From Caulobacterales bacterium RIFOXYB1_FULL_67_16 (GTDB taxonomy: Bacteria > Pseudomonadota > Alphaproteobacteria > Caulobacterales > Caulobacteraceae), in assembly GCA_001796045.1 (NCBI GenBank), contig MGLN01000029.1:353-21292 (forward strand): a stretch of DNA of 20,940 nucleotides. Reading direction: 5' to 3'. Positions 1 through 8,049 of the stretch are shown piece after piece (position 1 is the stretch's first letter; the number at the start of each line of letters is the position of its first letter). The position numbers and the translations under genes were made by a program. The notes below the pieces were generated by a model. The model searched no databases, had not been told where the DNA came from, and saw only the letters and a program-made list of their open reading frames with translations.

Positions 1-1269
1 GGCGAGCGTGAGCTGAGCCAGCAGGAGTTCGCCCGCGTCATGGTGGACGAGCTGAAACAGATTCCCGGCGCCCGGATCCGCGCCGGCATCGCCCAGTCCG
101 GCGGCGGCCCCAGCGACGGCACCACCTACACCTTCTCGATCCTGGGCGATAATCCGGCCACTCTGGAAGCCGCCGCTCGCGCGGTGGAGGAACAGATGCG
201 CGGCGTTCCCGGCCTGGCGAACGTGGTCAACACCGCCGCCATCGCCCGGCCCGAGATCGTCGTGACCCCGCGCCCGGACGAGGCCGCCCTGGCCGGGGTT
301 TCGGCCGGCAGCATCTCCCAGGCCGTCCGGGTCGCCACCATCGGCGACGTCGATCAGAACCTGCCCAAATATAATCTGGGCGACCGGCAGATCCCGATCC
401 GCCTGCAGCTGACCGAGGAGGCCCGCGAGGACTTGGACGTCATTCAGAACCTGCGCGTGCCGACCGCCTCGGGCGCCACCGTGCCGCTGAGCGCGGTCGC
501 CGACGTCGAGTTCGGCGCCGGTCCCGCCACCGTCAGCCGCCAGGACCGCAGCCGGGTCGCCTCGATCACGGCCGAACTGGACGGCATCGCCAGCGGCGCC
601 GCCTCCCAGGCGGTGCAGCGTCTGCCGGCGGTCCAGAACCTGCCGGCCGGCGTGCGCCAGGTGCCTGCGGGCGACACCGAGTTCATCCAGGAGATGCTGA
701 CCGGTTTCGGCATCGCCTTCGCCTCGGGCATTCTGCTGATGTACGCGGTTCTGACCCTGCTGTTCAAAAGCTTCGCCTATCCGATCACCATCATGGCCGC
801 CCTGCCCCTGGCCATCGGCGGCGCCTTCATCGCCCTGGTGGTGGCCGACCGGAACTTCTCGATGTCGGCCCTGATCGGGGTGCTGATGCTGATGGGGATC
901 GCGGCGAAAAACTCGATCCTGCTGGTCGACTATGTGATCATCGCCGAGAAGGAGGGGATGAGCCGGTTCGAGGCCATCATGGACGCCGCCCACAAGCGGG
1001 CCCGGCCGATCCTGATGACCACCTTCGCCATGGGCGCGGGCATGGTGCCCATCGCCATCGGCTGGGGCGCCGACGTCGAGTTCCGCTCGCCCATGGCCAT
1101 CGCCGTGCTGGGAGGTCTGATCTCCTCGACCTTCCTGTCCCTGCTCTACATCCCCGCCATCTTCACCATCGTCGACGACGTGGCCCAAAAGGCGCGCCGC
1201 ATCCTGCGCCGCTCGACGGCGGGGCAGCGGGAGCTGGCGAAGCCGCAGCAGGGGCCATTGGTCGAATAG
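1..1269 (+). CDS. RND multidrug efflux permease, C-terminal part (HAE-1 type)
   Basis: The open frame runs into the window from its left edge, so only the last 422 or so codons are present and the true start lies upstream. The product is the inner-membrane proton antiporter of a tripartite efflux pump (AcrB/MexB-like). What is visible is the second periplasmic loop (porter and docking parts), then the C-terminal group of membrane helices, beginning near nucleotide 700 with FGIAFASGILLMYAVLTLLF. The conserved motif GIAAKNSILLVDY lies at about 898-936, followed by the family signature RPILMTTFAMGAGMVPIA and the closing helix with SPMAIAVLGGLISSTFLSLL. The tail is short and basic. The matching membrane-fusion protein would be expected upstream, outside the window. 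A long hairpin follows the stop. Family is certain; the drug substrate cannot be read from the sequence. Confidence 0.93.
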   Translation, partial: GERELSQQEFARVMVDELKQIPGARIRAGIAQSGGGPSDGTTYTFSILGDNPATLEAAARAVEEQMRGVPGLANVVNTAAIARPEIVVTPRPDEAALAGVSAGSISQAVRVATIGDVDQNLPKYNLGDRQIPIRLQLTEEAREDLDVIQNLRVPTASGATVPLSAVADVEFGAGPATVSRQDRSRVASITAELDGIASGAASQAVQRLPAVQNLPAGVRQVPAGDTEFIQEMLTGFGIAFASGILLMYAVLTLLFKSFAYPITIMAALPLAIGGAFIALVVADRNFSMSALIGVLMLMGIAAKNSILLVDYVIIAEKEGMSRFEAIMDAAHKRARPILMTTFAMGAGMVPIAIGWGADVEFRSPMAIAVLGGLISSTFLSLLYIPAIFTIVDDVAQKARRILRRSTAGQRELAKPQQGPLVE

Positions 1270-1276
1270 GCTGGAG

Positions 1277-1309
1277 CCCTTGGCGGACCTTCGAAGGTTC
1301 CGCCAAGGG
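1277..1309 (+). terminator. Long hairpin after the RND gene
   Basis: CCCTTGGCGGA (1277-1287) pairs perfectly with TCCGCCAAGGG (1299-1309). The sequence between them is itself the palindrome CCTTCGAAGG plus one unpaired T, giving an almost continuous 16-bp stem 8 nt after the RND stop. There is no T-tract on either strand, so this may stabilise the mRNA 3' end or act as a factor-assisted terminator rather than a classical intrinsic one. Confidence 0.5.
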
Positions 1310-1344
1310 GATGCAGACGCCTCCTGCGGCCGGCGGGTGAAGCT

Positions 1345-1785
1345 TCAGCCGACCTGATCGGCAGGGATCAGCCGGCCGTAGCAGCCGCTAACGAAGGGCA
1401 CGCCGTCCGTCGTTCGTTCCGGCACGGGACAGGTCAGCACCGTGCCGTTGGTCATCGGCAGAAGATGAATCCGCTGCTCGTCGTGCGAGGGCGCGGCGTT
1501 GACGTTTCCAGTGCAGTCGGCCTGTCCGTTGGTGGCCTCGATACGACCGACCAGGATGAAGTCGCTTCGATCCGCCTCAATCCGGTAGGTCTTCGTCACC
1601 CGTTCAGCGCCGCTCTCGATCCGCAGCGTGCGGCCGTCGGCGTCGAAATCCCACAGTTCCGAACAGACCGGCTGTCCGTTCGCTCGCGCATTCGTAACGA
1701 AGACATAGAGACCGCTTGGCCCAAACCCGTCCTGGGCCAGGGCGACGGTCGGAAGGCACAGAAGGGCGAGGGCAAGTCGACGCAT
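1345..1785 (-). CDS. Small secreted protein of unknown function, four mature cysteines
   Basis: Product of 146 residues that I do not recognise. It starts with a clear Sec signal peptide: MRRLALALLCLPTVALAQ, with cleavage expected after ALA (about residue 17). The mature part of about 129 residues has four cysteines (in PVCSEL, ADCTGN, LTCPVP and SGCYGR), enough for two disulfides in the periplasm. It is rich in Thr, Asp and Gly and has no membrane segment after the signal. The start is supported by GGAGG six bases or so upstream of the ATG. It lies antisense between the RND gene and the RND relic and shares no operon with either. A small periplasmic or exported protein is inferred; nothing indicates a substrate or enzymatic activity. 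Confidence 0.72.
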   Translation of the reverse strand: MRRLALALLCLPTVALAQDGFGPSGLYVFVTNARANGQPVCSELWDFDADGRTLRIESGAERVTKTYRIEADRSDFILVGRIEATNGQADCTGNVNAAPSHDEQRIHLLPMTNGTVLTCPVPERTTDGVPFVSGCYGRLIPADQVG

Positions 1786-1936
1786 GAGGAGCCTCCGGAA
1801 ACGCGCCTGAACCTATTGCAGGCGCCCAGCTTCGGAAAGCATCGGTTTTGGAAATCCATTGTCCCGCCTGGGGGCGACTTTCGACAACGGAGCTGTAAGC
1901 CGACGCCTTGAGGTTCGGCCAAGGGTGGGCCCCTCG

Positions 1937-2029
1937 GTAGAGTTCCATTCGCCCATGGCCATCGGGGCTCTGGGCGGCCTAATCTCCTCCACCTTCCTGT
2001 CCCTGCTCTGCTTTACCATCGTCGATGAC
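1937..2029 (+). pseudogene. Remnant of an RND permease C-terminus
   Basis: Translating this stretch gives VEFHSPMAIGALGGLISS, then TFLSLLCFTIVDD. This is the same segment as residues encoded at 1075-1188 of the RND gene at the window start, except that four codons (around YIPAI) are lost. By hand, the first 72 nt match the RND copy at 61 positions, with several of the changes silent. No RND-like sequence could be recognised before 1937, and after 2029 the frame runs through unrelated sequence to a stop at 2060-2062. The frame is open for about 68 codons from a TTG at 1859 but has no ribosome-binding site, so it is read as a decayed fragment, not a gene. Confidence 0.7.
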
Positions 2030-2131
2030 TTCCCCGAGTGGGCGCAGACGCAGGCGGGCTGATGTCTACTGGGTCGGGTTGCGAACCGTCGAGTACGCCT
2101 GAATGAGGACACTCCCCCAACCGAACCCACG

Positions 2132-2164
2132 AAAAAGGCCCGACCGGTTTCCCGGTCGGGCCTT
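2132..2164 (-). terminator. Rho-independent terminator of the TonB receptor gene
   Basis: Read on the minus strand, AAGGCCCGACCGG (complement of 2152-2164) pairs with CCGGTCGGGCCTT (complement of 2135-2147) around the loop GAAA, giving a 13-bp stem. A run of five Ts follows (complement of 2132-2136). It lies 46 nt after the receptor stop codon and has all the parts of a strong intrinsic terminator. Confidence 0.88.
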
Positions 2165-2209
2165 CGTCGTTCCGCCCTGTCAGCCCAGGGGCCGCGGCGG
2201 TTCAGACGA

Positions 2210-4834
2210 TTAGTATTTGACCTTCAGCGTCACGCCCCAGGTGCGCGGGGCGCCCAGGTAGGCGTTGTAGGTCGCGGTGTCGGTGGCGATGTTGTAGTAG
2301 GTGCCGTCCGCCTGGGGCGTGGTGGTGTTGGTGAAGGCCGTGCCCTGCAGCGGCGCGGCGAAGCCCACCTGGGTGTATTCTTCCTGCAGCAGGTTCTGGG
2401 CCCAGACATCCACGGTCCAGCGTTCGTCTTCCGAACCGATCGAGATACGACCGTTGACGACGGTGAAGGCCTCCTGGTTCTTGTACGGCAGCAGGTCCGA
2501 GCCGGTGTTGTACTCGGTCGAGTACTTGGCCGACAGGTTGAAGCCGCCGCGCAGGCCGCCGCCCAGCGAGCGGTCGAAGGCCAGGGCGCCGGTCACCGAC
2601 CATTCCGGAGCGAAGGAGGCGCGAGCGCCCGGCAGCAGCGACAGCTGGGCGAAGCGCGCCGGGTTAGACAGGTCGTTGGCGGTGAAGTCGCCGTATTTGG
2701 CGTCGGTGTAGGTGACGCCGCCCTGGAAGGACAGACCCTCGACCGGGGTGAACCAGACCATGTCGGCGTCGACGCCGCGCGAGGTCAGCTCGGGGATCGA
2801 CTCCACCACGAAGGCGGTGCCGAGGAAGGTGTTCAGCTGGAAGTTCTCGAACTTCTGGTCGAAGTAGGTGAGGTTCAGCAGCATGGTGCGGTCGAACAGG
2901 GTCGTCTTCAGACCCAGCTCGTAGCTGTCCACCGTCTCGGCGTCGAAGAAGAGCGAGGCGTCCGGGGTCACACCCGTCTGCACCCGGTCCATATTGTAGC
3001 CGGCGCCCTTGTAGCCCCGGGCGTAGGAGGCATAGGCCATGACGGAGTCGTTGAAGCGGTAGGACGCCTTGAAGGTGCCGCTGATGTCGGTGTCGTCGAA
3101 CTCTTCCTGGATCCGGCGATTGTCATAGAGGGGGTTGGACCAGGGCAGGCAGAGCAGGCCGAGCGCCGCCGCCGGGGTCGCCACCGTGCCCGGCAGGCGG
3201 TTGGCCGGGTTCTGGTTGGCCAGGGCGCCGCCGCAGGCCGCGCCATTGGTCCCCAGGTTATCCTGAAGGCCCAGCAGACGCTTGCTGTCATAGGTGTAGC
3301 GCAGGCCCAGGTTCAGATCGAAGGCCTCGGTCACCCGCCAGGTGTTGTTGGTGAACAGGGCCACCGACTCGGATTCCTGGCTGTAGTGATCCTCGTACGC
3401 CTTGCCGACGCCGAACAGGGGGGCCGTGGCGCTGGGCGCCGTCAGACCCAGGACACAGAGCGGCTGCCCCAGCAGGGGCCCGCTGGTCCCGACCGCGAAA
3501 CCGCGCGGATTGGTGAAACATCCGGTGCGGCCCGGGTTCGGTCCGCCGAAGGTCGCCGGCACCGAGGCGGTCAGCAGGAAGGAGACGAAGCCGTTGTAGT
3601 CCGCGCCATAGGAGTAGGAGTCGTCGCGGTATACGCCCTCCTTGGTGGCGAACAGGCCGACCAGCCAGTCGAACTTGTCGGTCGTGCCCGCCAGGCGGAT
3701 CTCCTGGGTCAGGTTGTCTACGCCGTAGCCGTTGGAGCCGTCGTTCTCGCGATAGAGGATGTCGGCGCCCGTGTAGTCCAGGTCCATGCCCTGCTGGAAC
3801 GACCAGTCGCGCCATGAGGTCTGGGACGTCAGGGTGGCGTTGAGGCTGGGCAGGTCGATGGTGGCCTCGGCCGACAGACCCATGTCCTCGATCTCTTGCG
3901 GGGTCTCGCGGTTGGAATATGCGGTGCGGCTGAAGGGCACCGTGCCGTAGCCGGCGACCGGCGCGGCCTGACCGGAGCCGTTGGGCGCGGTCAGGGCGGC
4001 GATGAAGGCCTGGGTCGGGCCGACCCGGGTCTGGACCGCCGAGCAGCAGTATTCGTCGCGCTTGGTGTAGTCGGCGATCAGGCGGATCGACACCTCGTCG
4101 CTGGGCAGGATCAGCAGCTGGCCGCGGCCGGTCCAGTAATCCTGGTTGTTGTCCTCAGTCTGGGTGCGCGGGCCGTCGCCGGTGTTGACGTCATAGAAGC
4201 CGTCGCGCTCCCGGTGCGCCACGAACAGGCGGCCGGCGATCTGGTCGCTGAGCGGACCCGTGACCGAGACCGATCCGCCCATGGCGCCGTAGTTGCCGCC
4301 GGTCAGTTCGGCCGAGATCGACGGATCGAAGGACGGGCGTTCGGTGATGATGTTGATGACGCCGGCCGAGGTGTTCTTGCCGAACAGGGTGCCCTGCGGA
4401 CCCTTCAGCACCTCGATGCGGCTCAGTTCGCCGAGGTCGCCGAAGCCGACCGAGTTGCGCGAACGATAGACGCCGTCGATCACGACGCCGACCGAGGATT
4501 CCAGGCCGGGGTTGTCGCCGACCGTGCCGGCGCCGCGGATACGCACCGTGGTCGAGGCTTCCGACTGGGTCGAGGTGACGGTCATGCCGGGCGTCAGGAT
4601 CTGCAGATCCTTGATGTCCTGCACCCCGGCGCCGTCCAGCACTTCCTGGGACAGGGTGGTGACCACGATCGGCACGTCCTGCAGGCTCTGTTCGCGTTTC
4701 TGGGCGGTGACGATGATGTCGTCGATGGTGGTCGGCGCCTCTTGGGCGGCGGCGATCCCTGCGAAGCCGAAAACAGCGGCCCCGACCACGGCGGCGGACA
4801 CGGTGGTCCTGAGATAGCGGTTAGTGTGGCGCAC
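2210..4834 (-). CDS. TonB-dependent outer-membrane receptor
   Basis: Product of 874 residues, a full-length TonB-dependent transporter. Residues 1-30 are a signal peptide ending in IAAAQ. The TonB-box-like segment DDIIVTAQKREQSLQDVP follows at about 38-55. The plug domain runs to about residue 165, with VRIRGAG, SVGVVIDGVY, LSRIEVLKGPQGTLFGKN and AGVINIIT, all characteristic of the family. The rest is the 22-strand barrel, with the usual late segment SYELGLKTT and a C-terminus ending in GVTLKVKY. The start is a GTG preceded at 7 nt by GGGAGGA, a strong ribosome-binding site. This sequence type is common in Caulobacterales and Sphingomonadales, where many such receptors take up iron chelates, plant-derived aromatics or oligosaccharides. 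No transport, anti-sigma or catabolic gene is adjacent, so the substrate is unknown. Confidence 0.93.
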   Translation of the reverse strand: MRHTNRYLRTTVSAAVVGAAVFGFAGIAAAQEAPTTIDDIIVTAQKREQSLQDVPIVVTTLSQEVLDGAGVQDIKDLQILTPGMTVTSTQSEASTTVRIRGAGTVGDNPGLESSVGVVIDGVYRSRNSVGFGDLGELSRIEVLKGPQGTLFGKNTSAGVINIITERPSFDPSISAELTGGNYGAMGGSVSVTGPLSDQIAGRLFVAHRERDGFYDVNTGDGPRTQTEDNNQDYWTGRGQLLILPSDEVSIRLIADYTKRDEYCCSAVQTRVGPTQAFIAALTAPNGSGQAAPVAGYGTVPFSRTAYSNRETPQEIEDMGLSAEATIDLPSLNATLTSQTSWRDWSFQQGMDLDYTGADILYRENDGSNGYGVDNLTQEIRLAGTTDKFDWLVGLFATKEGVYRDDSYSYGADYNGFVSFLLTASVPATFGGPNPGRTGCFTNPRGFAVGTSGPLLGQPLCVLGLTAPSATAPLFGVGKAYEDHYSQESESVALFTNNTWRVTEAFDLNLGLRYTYDSKRLLGLQDNLGTNGAACGGALANQNPANRLPGTVATPAAALGLLCLPWSNPLYDNRRIQEEFDDTDISGTFKASYRFNDSVMAYASYARGYKGAGYNMDRVQTGVTPDASLFFDAETVDSYELGLKTTLFDRTMLLNLTYFDQKFENFQLNTFLGTAFVVESIPELTSRGVDADMVWFTPVEGLSFQGGVTYTDAKYGDFTANDLSNPARFAQLSLLPGARASFAPEWSVTGALAFDRSLGGGLRGGFNLSAKYSTEYNTGSDLLPYKNQEAFTVVNGRISIGSEDERWTVDVWAQNLLQEEYTQVGFAAPLQGTAFTNTTTPQADGTYYNIATDTATYNAYLGAPRTWGVTLKVKY

Positions 4835-5039
4835 GAGGCGTCCTCCCGGCTCTGAGGCCCGGTCGCGCGGGGCGACCGCGGCGTTTCCTTGTTCCCATTC
4901 GGCCCGCCCCTGCGTGGAGGCGCGCTCAATACGGCAGAGGCTAAGCCCGCTTCGGGCCGGGGGACAAGCGAGCGTTGTTCGCCGCGACGATTTTTCGCCG
5001 CAGTTCGTCCGTCCTGTGACAAGGAAGCGACATAAAAGG

Positions 5040-5054
5040 CTGACGCTGCGTCAG
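5040..5054 (-). terminator. Palindrome at the nhaA stop codon, possible terminator
   Basis: CTGACGC-T-GCGTCAG is a perfect inverted repeat that includes the nhaA stop codon (5051-5053). On the minus strand it is preceded by AAAA and followed by CCTTTTA, so it could fold into a 5-bp stem with flanking A-T pairs and a short T-tract. The stem is short. A binding site for a regulator of the receptor gene transcribed away from here is an alternative reading. Confidence 0.35.
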
Positions 5055-6289
5055 TTTTCACCCTGACTTGACCCCATCGGCTCGACTTCCGGCCGCTTGG
5101 CGGCTTGGTCCACTTCCCGACGACGGCCCGCGACGCCGAGCACAACCGCCGCCCCGATCGCGGAAAGAATCGATCCGCCGATGACGCCCAGCTTCACCTC
5201 GATCTGCTCGGGCGAGTCCACCGCGCCGGGGAAGGCCAGGACGCCGATGAACAGGCTCATGGTGAAGCCGACGCCGCACAGCAGGGAAATCCCATAGACC
5301 TGCAGCCAGGTGGCGCCCGTCGGCCGCGCGCCCACCTTCAGGGCCGACGCCAGCCAAGCCATGCCGAAGACCCCCACCTGCTTGCCGAAGAACAGGCCGA
5401 GCGCGATGGCGATAACTAGGGGCGCGAAGGCCTGGTCCATCGTCAAGCCAGCGAACGACACCCCGGCCTTGGCGAAGGCGAACAGGGGCAGGACCAGATA
5501 GGCGTTCCACGGATGAAGGTCATGGATGGCCTCCTTCAGCGGGCTCTGATGGTCGTGTTTGCGGGCCTTGATGGGCACGATCATGGCGAAGGCCACGGCG
5601 GTTAGCGAGGTGCTGAGGCCCGAAAGGACCGTCAGGTACCAGACCGCCCCGAAACCCAGCACCCAGAAGGGAGTGGGGATGCGCATCTGATGCGCGACAA
5701 AGCCGCCTGCCGCCAGCAGACCCAGAGCCCAGAACAGGGGCGTCCAGTTCGCGCCCTCGCTGAACAAGACGGCGATCAAGGCGATGGCGCCCAGATCATC
5801 CACGATGGCTAGGGTCAGAAGAAAAACACGGAGCGACGACGGCAGCCCCTTGCCGACGAAGCCGAAGATGGCCAGGGCGAAGGCGATGTCCGTGGCCAGC
5901 GGGATGGGCCAGCCGGCGTGCGGCGCGCCGATGGTCCCGGACAGCAGCAGATAGACCGCCGCCGGCCCTGCCATGCCGCCGATGGCCGCTAGCACCGGGG
6001 TCGCCAGCTTGCGCGGGTCGCTGAGTTCTCCGCGCACGATCTCGTATTTGATCTCCAACCCCACGACGAGGAAGAAGATCGCCATCAGACCTTCCTTGAT
6101 CCAGTCGGAGATCGACTCCTCCAGCCGGATCGGGCCGATCTGAAGCACATGATAGCTCTTCAGCCAGGCGAAATAGTCCGCCGACCAGGGCGAGTTGGCG
6201 ACGATCACGGCGGCGATGGCCGACAAGGCCAGGGCCGAGCCGGACGCGGCCTCGGTCTTGAGGAAATCAAGCGTAAATCTGCGCGCCAC
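5051..6289 (-). CDS. nhaA: Na+/H+ antiporter NhaA
   Basis: Product of 412 residues, close to the normal length for NhaA, an inner-membrane antiporter that exports Na+ (or Li+) in exchange for two protons and supports growth in salt and at alkaline pH. The sequence has the expected chain of about 12 hydrophobic segments. The ion-binding residues are present: ATDIAFALAI carries Asp134 and AIVDDLGAI carries Asp164 and Asp165, equivalent to Asp133, Asp163 and Asp164 of E. coli NhaA. GKQVG carries Lys303, equivalent to Lys300. LEIKYEIVRGEL near residues 78-89 is the helix 2 signature. The start is GTG, supported by TGGAGG about 5 nt upstream. The C-terminal tail is polar. It is divergently arranged with the selO-type gene. 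Confidence 0.96.
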   Translation of the reverse strand: MARRFTLDFLKTEAASGSALALSAIAAVIVANSPWSADYFAWLKSYHVLQIGPIRLEESISDWIKEGLMAIFFLVVGLEIKYEIVRGELSDPRKLATPVLAAIGGMAGPAAVYLLLSGTIGAPHAGWPIPLATDIAFALAIFGFVGKGLPSSLRVFLLTLAIVDDLGAIALIAVLFSEGANWTPLFWALGLLAAGGFVAHQMRIPTPFWVLGFGAVWYLTVLSGLSTSLTAVAFAMIVPIKARKHDHQSPLKEAIHDLHPWNAYLVLPLFAFAKAGVSFAGLTMDQAFAPLVIAIALGLFFGKQVGVFGMAWLASALKVGARPTGATWLQVYGISLLCGVGFTMSLFIGVLAFPGAVDSPEQIEVKLGVIGGSILSAIGAAVVLGVAGRRREVDQAAKRPEVEPMGSSQGEN

Positions 6290-6516
6290 GGCGGCCTCCA
6301 GTCGAAAGGATGAGCTGTCGTGACGCCAGGTTATCGACGGGCGTCGGACCGGATTCGCCGCCTCGGAACGAAGACGACGCCAGCCTGGCCGCGAACTGCG
6401 ACCTGATGTCTGCGGTCAATAATACGGCCGGCGACGAGAGGTTCAATCGAAACCGTAACCATAGAGGCCGCGAAAAGCCGGTTGCGAAACCCGTCCGGGG
6501 ACCGCACCTAGCCAGA
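6290..6516. other. Divergent promoter region between nhaA and selO-type gene
   Basis: This 227-nt gap must hold the promoters for both flanking genes. The frame of the downstream gene stays open back to an ATG at 6310, but the encoded extension is low-complexity and unlike the family, so it is treated as noncoding. No convincing promoter boxes, operator palindrome or terminator was found by eye. Confidence 0.4.
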
Positions 6517-7929
6517 ATGCCTCCCTCCCCTGCCTACCGCCCGGAACCCCATGTCTTCGATCTGGGCGCCGAGTTCGCCGACGCCGTCACGGCGGCCGAT
6601 TTTCCACAGACCCTGCTGCGGTTCCGCAATGATCGCGCCGCCGCCGAGGTTGGGCTGGACACCCTGACCGAGGCGGAATGGATCGAGGCCTTCGGCCGGT
6701 TCGCGCCCCTGCCCGGCCAGCCCGGCCCTCTGGCCATGCGCTACCACGGACATCAGTTCCGCCAGTACAATCCCGATCTGGGCGACGGACGGGGCTTCCT
6801 GGCGGCGCAGATGCGCGACGCCTCCGGCCGATTGCTGGATCTGGGGACCAAGGGGTCGGGCCAGACGCCCTGGTCGCGCGGCGGCGACGGTCGGCTGACG
6901 CTGAAGGGCGGGGTGCGGGAGGTGCTGGCGGCTGCGATGCTGGAAGCCCAGGGCGTTCCAACCAGCCGGGCCTTTTCCCTGATCGAGACCGGCGAGGCTC
7001 TGGAGCGCGGCGACGAGCCGTCGCCGACGCGTTCGGCCGTCCTGGTGCGCCTGTCGCACAGCCACATCCGGTTCGGAACCTTCCAGCGGGCGGCCTATCT
7101 GGGGCGAGTGGATCAGATCGAGGCGCTGATCGAACATGTGCGCACCTTGTATCACCCCACCGTCGCCGCCGGGGACGCGCCCGGTCTATTGCGCGCCGTC
7201 GTCGAGGCCTCGGCCAAACTGACGGCGCGCTGGATCGCCGGGGGCTTTGTCCACGGGGTGCTGAACACCGACAACCTCAATGTCACGGGCGAGAGTTTCG
7301 ACTACGGCCCCTGGCGCTTCCTACCCGCCTATCAGCCGGGCTTCACCGCCGCCTATTTCGACCAGACAGGCCTCTACGCCTTCGCCCGCCAGCCCGAGGC
7401 GGTGTTCTGGAACCTGACGCAACTGGCCGGCTGCCTGAAGCTGGTCGCCGAGGCCGAGCCCCTGACCGACGCCCTGAATGGGTTCGGCCCCGCCTATATC
7501 CGCGAACTGCGCGCCGCCTTCCTGATGCGGCTGGGCGTGCTCAGCCGGGGCGAGGCGGCGGACCAGAGGCTGGTGGATACAGCCCTGGCCCTGTTGCGCG
7601 AAGGCGGCGAGGGCCTGCGATGGGAGCCGCTTTTCTTCGACTGGTTCGGCGGCTTCGCCTCCGCCGCCCGCGCCCTGTCTGGACCGCGCGCCAAACTGTA
7701 TCAGGGCGAGGCTTTCGACGCCTTCCGCTTCGCTCTGATGGAGCACGAACCCGACCGAATCGAACGGCTGGAACACCCGATGTTCGCCGCCCGCGAGCCA
7801 GAGGAGATGCTGGTCGAGGAGGTCGAGACGATCTGGGCCGCCATCGACACCGCCGATGACTGGGCGCCCCTCTACGCCAAGCTGGCGCGTCTGGAGGCCG
7901 CCCGGCTCGCCTGGGGCTTCATGGCCTGA
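6517..7929 (+). CDS. selO: Protein adenylyltransferase SelO family (YdiU)
   Basis: Product of 470 residues from this ATG. SelO is a pseudokinase-fold enzyme that transfers AMP from ATP to Ser, Thr or Tyr of proteins, linked to redox stress. Visible family motifs are YHGHQFRQYNPDLGDGRG, then LGTKGSGQTPWSRGGDGR with the nucleotide-binding Lys112, then LVRLSHSHIRFGTF, and HGVLNTDNLNVTG with the catalytic Asp252. SFDYGPW carries Asp262, the metal-binding Asp. These positions nearly coincide with Lys113, Asp252 and Asp262 of characterised SelO, which supports starting here instead of at 6310, although no good ribosome-binding site is seen. The C-terminus (after about residue 400) lacks the NPxxVLRN segment and the Cys-containing end of E. 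coli SelO, so this is a divergent branch. Confidence 0.88.
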   Translation: MPPSPAYRPEPHVFDLGAEFADAVTAADFPQTLLRFRNDRAAAEVGLDTLTEAEWIEAFGRFAPLPGQPGPLAMRYHGHQFRQYNPDLGDGRGFLAAQMRDASGRLLDLGTKGSGQTPWSRGGDGRLTLKGGVREVLAAAMLEAQGVPTSRAFSLIETGEALERGDEPSPTRSAVLVRLSHSHIRFGTFQRAAYLGRVDQIEALIEHVRTLYHPTVAAGDAPGLLRAVVEASAKLTARWIAGGFVHGVLNTDNLNVTGESFDYGPWRFLPAYQPGFTAAYFDQTGLYAFARQPEAVFWNLTQLAGCLKLVAEAEPLTDALNGFGPAYIRELRAAFLMRLGVLSRGEAADQRLVDTALALLREGGEGLRWEPLFFDWFGGFASAARALSGPRAKLYQGEAFDAFRFALMEHEPDRIERLEHPMFAAREPEEMLVEEVETIWAAIDTADDWAPLYAKLARLEAARLAWGFMA

Positions 7930-7957
7930 GCCGAACCTTACGAAAGCTTCATCTCGT

Positions 7958-8004
7958 TTATCGATAATTATCTTGCCCGCTTTTCGATAAATCCATATCG
8001 ATAA
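7958..8004 (+). promoter_or_regulatory. Three TATCGATAA-like sites upstream of the DUF2975/XRE pair
   Basis: TTATCGATAA, a perfect 10-bp palindrome, is at 7958-7967. TTTTCGATAA is at 7981-7990 and ATATCGATAA at 7995-8004. The region is strikingly AT-rich compared with its surroundings. The sites sit 46-92 nt before the DUF2975 start codon. A promoter with an operator bound by the XRE regulator encoded downstream is the likely role, by inference from position. Confidence 0.5.
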
Positions 8005-8049
8005 TCACTAATGATGTCGCAAGGGCGACGCGGTGAAGGGCAAATAGAC

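Noticed and set aside
1859..2062. Functional small protein from the open frame around the RND relic
   Set aside because: It would need a TTG start without a ribosome-binding site, its first third is unrelated sequence, and it carries a deletion inside the conserved helix.
3896..4855. Plus-strand open frame of 319 codons opposite the TonB receptor plug
   Set aside because: The minus strand carries the unmistakable plug motifs; the opposite product is low-complexity.
6310..6516. N-terminal extension of the SelO-type protein from the ATG at 6310
   Set aside because: The extension is unlike the family, crosses the divergent promoter region, and starting at 6517 puts the catalytic residues at the standard positions.
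8011..8049. Earlier start codon for the DUF2975 protein
   Set aside because: No ribosome-binding site precedes 8011 and the stretch follows directly on the AT-rich promoter-like sites; GAAGGG supports 8050.
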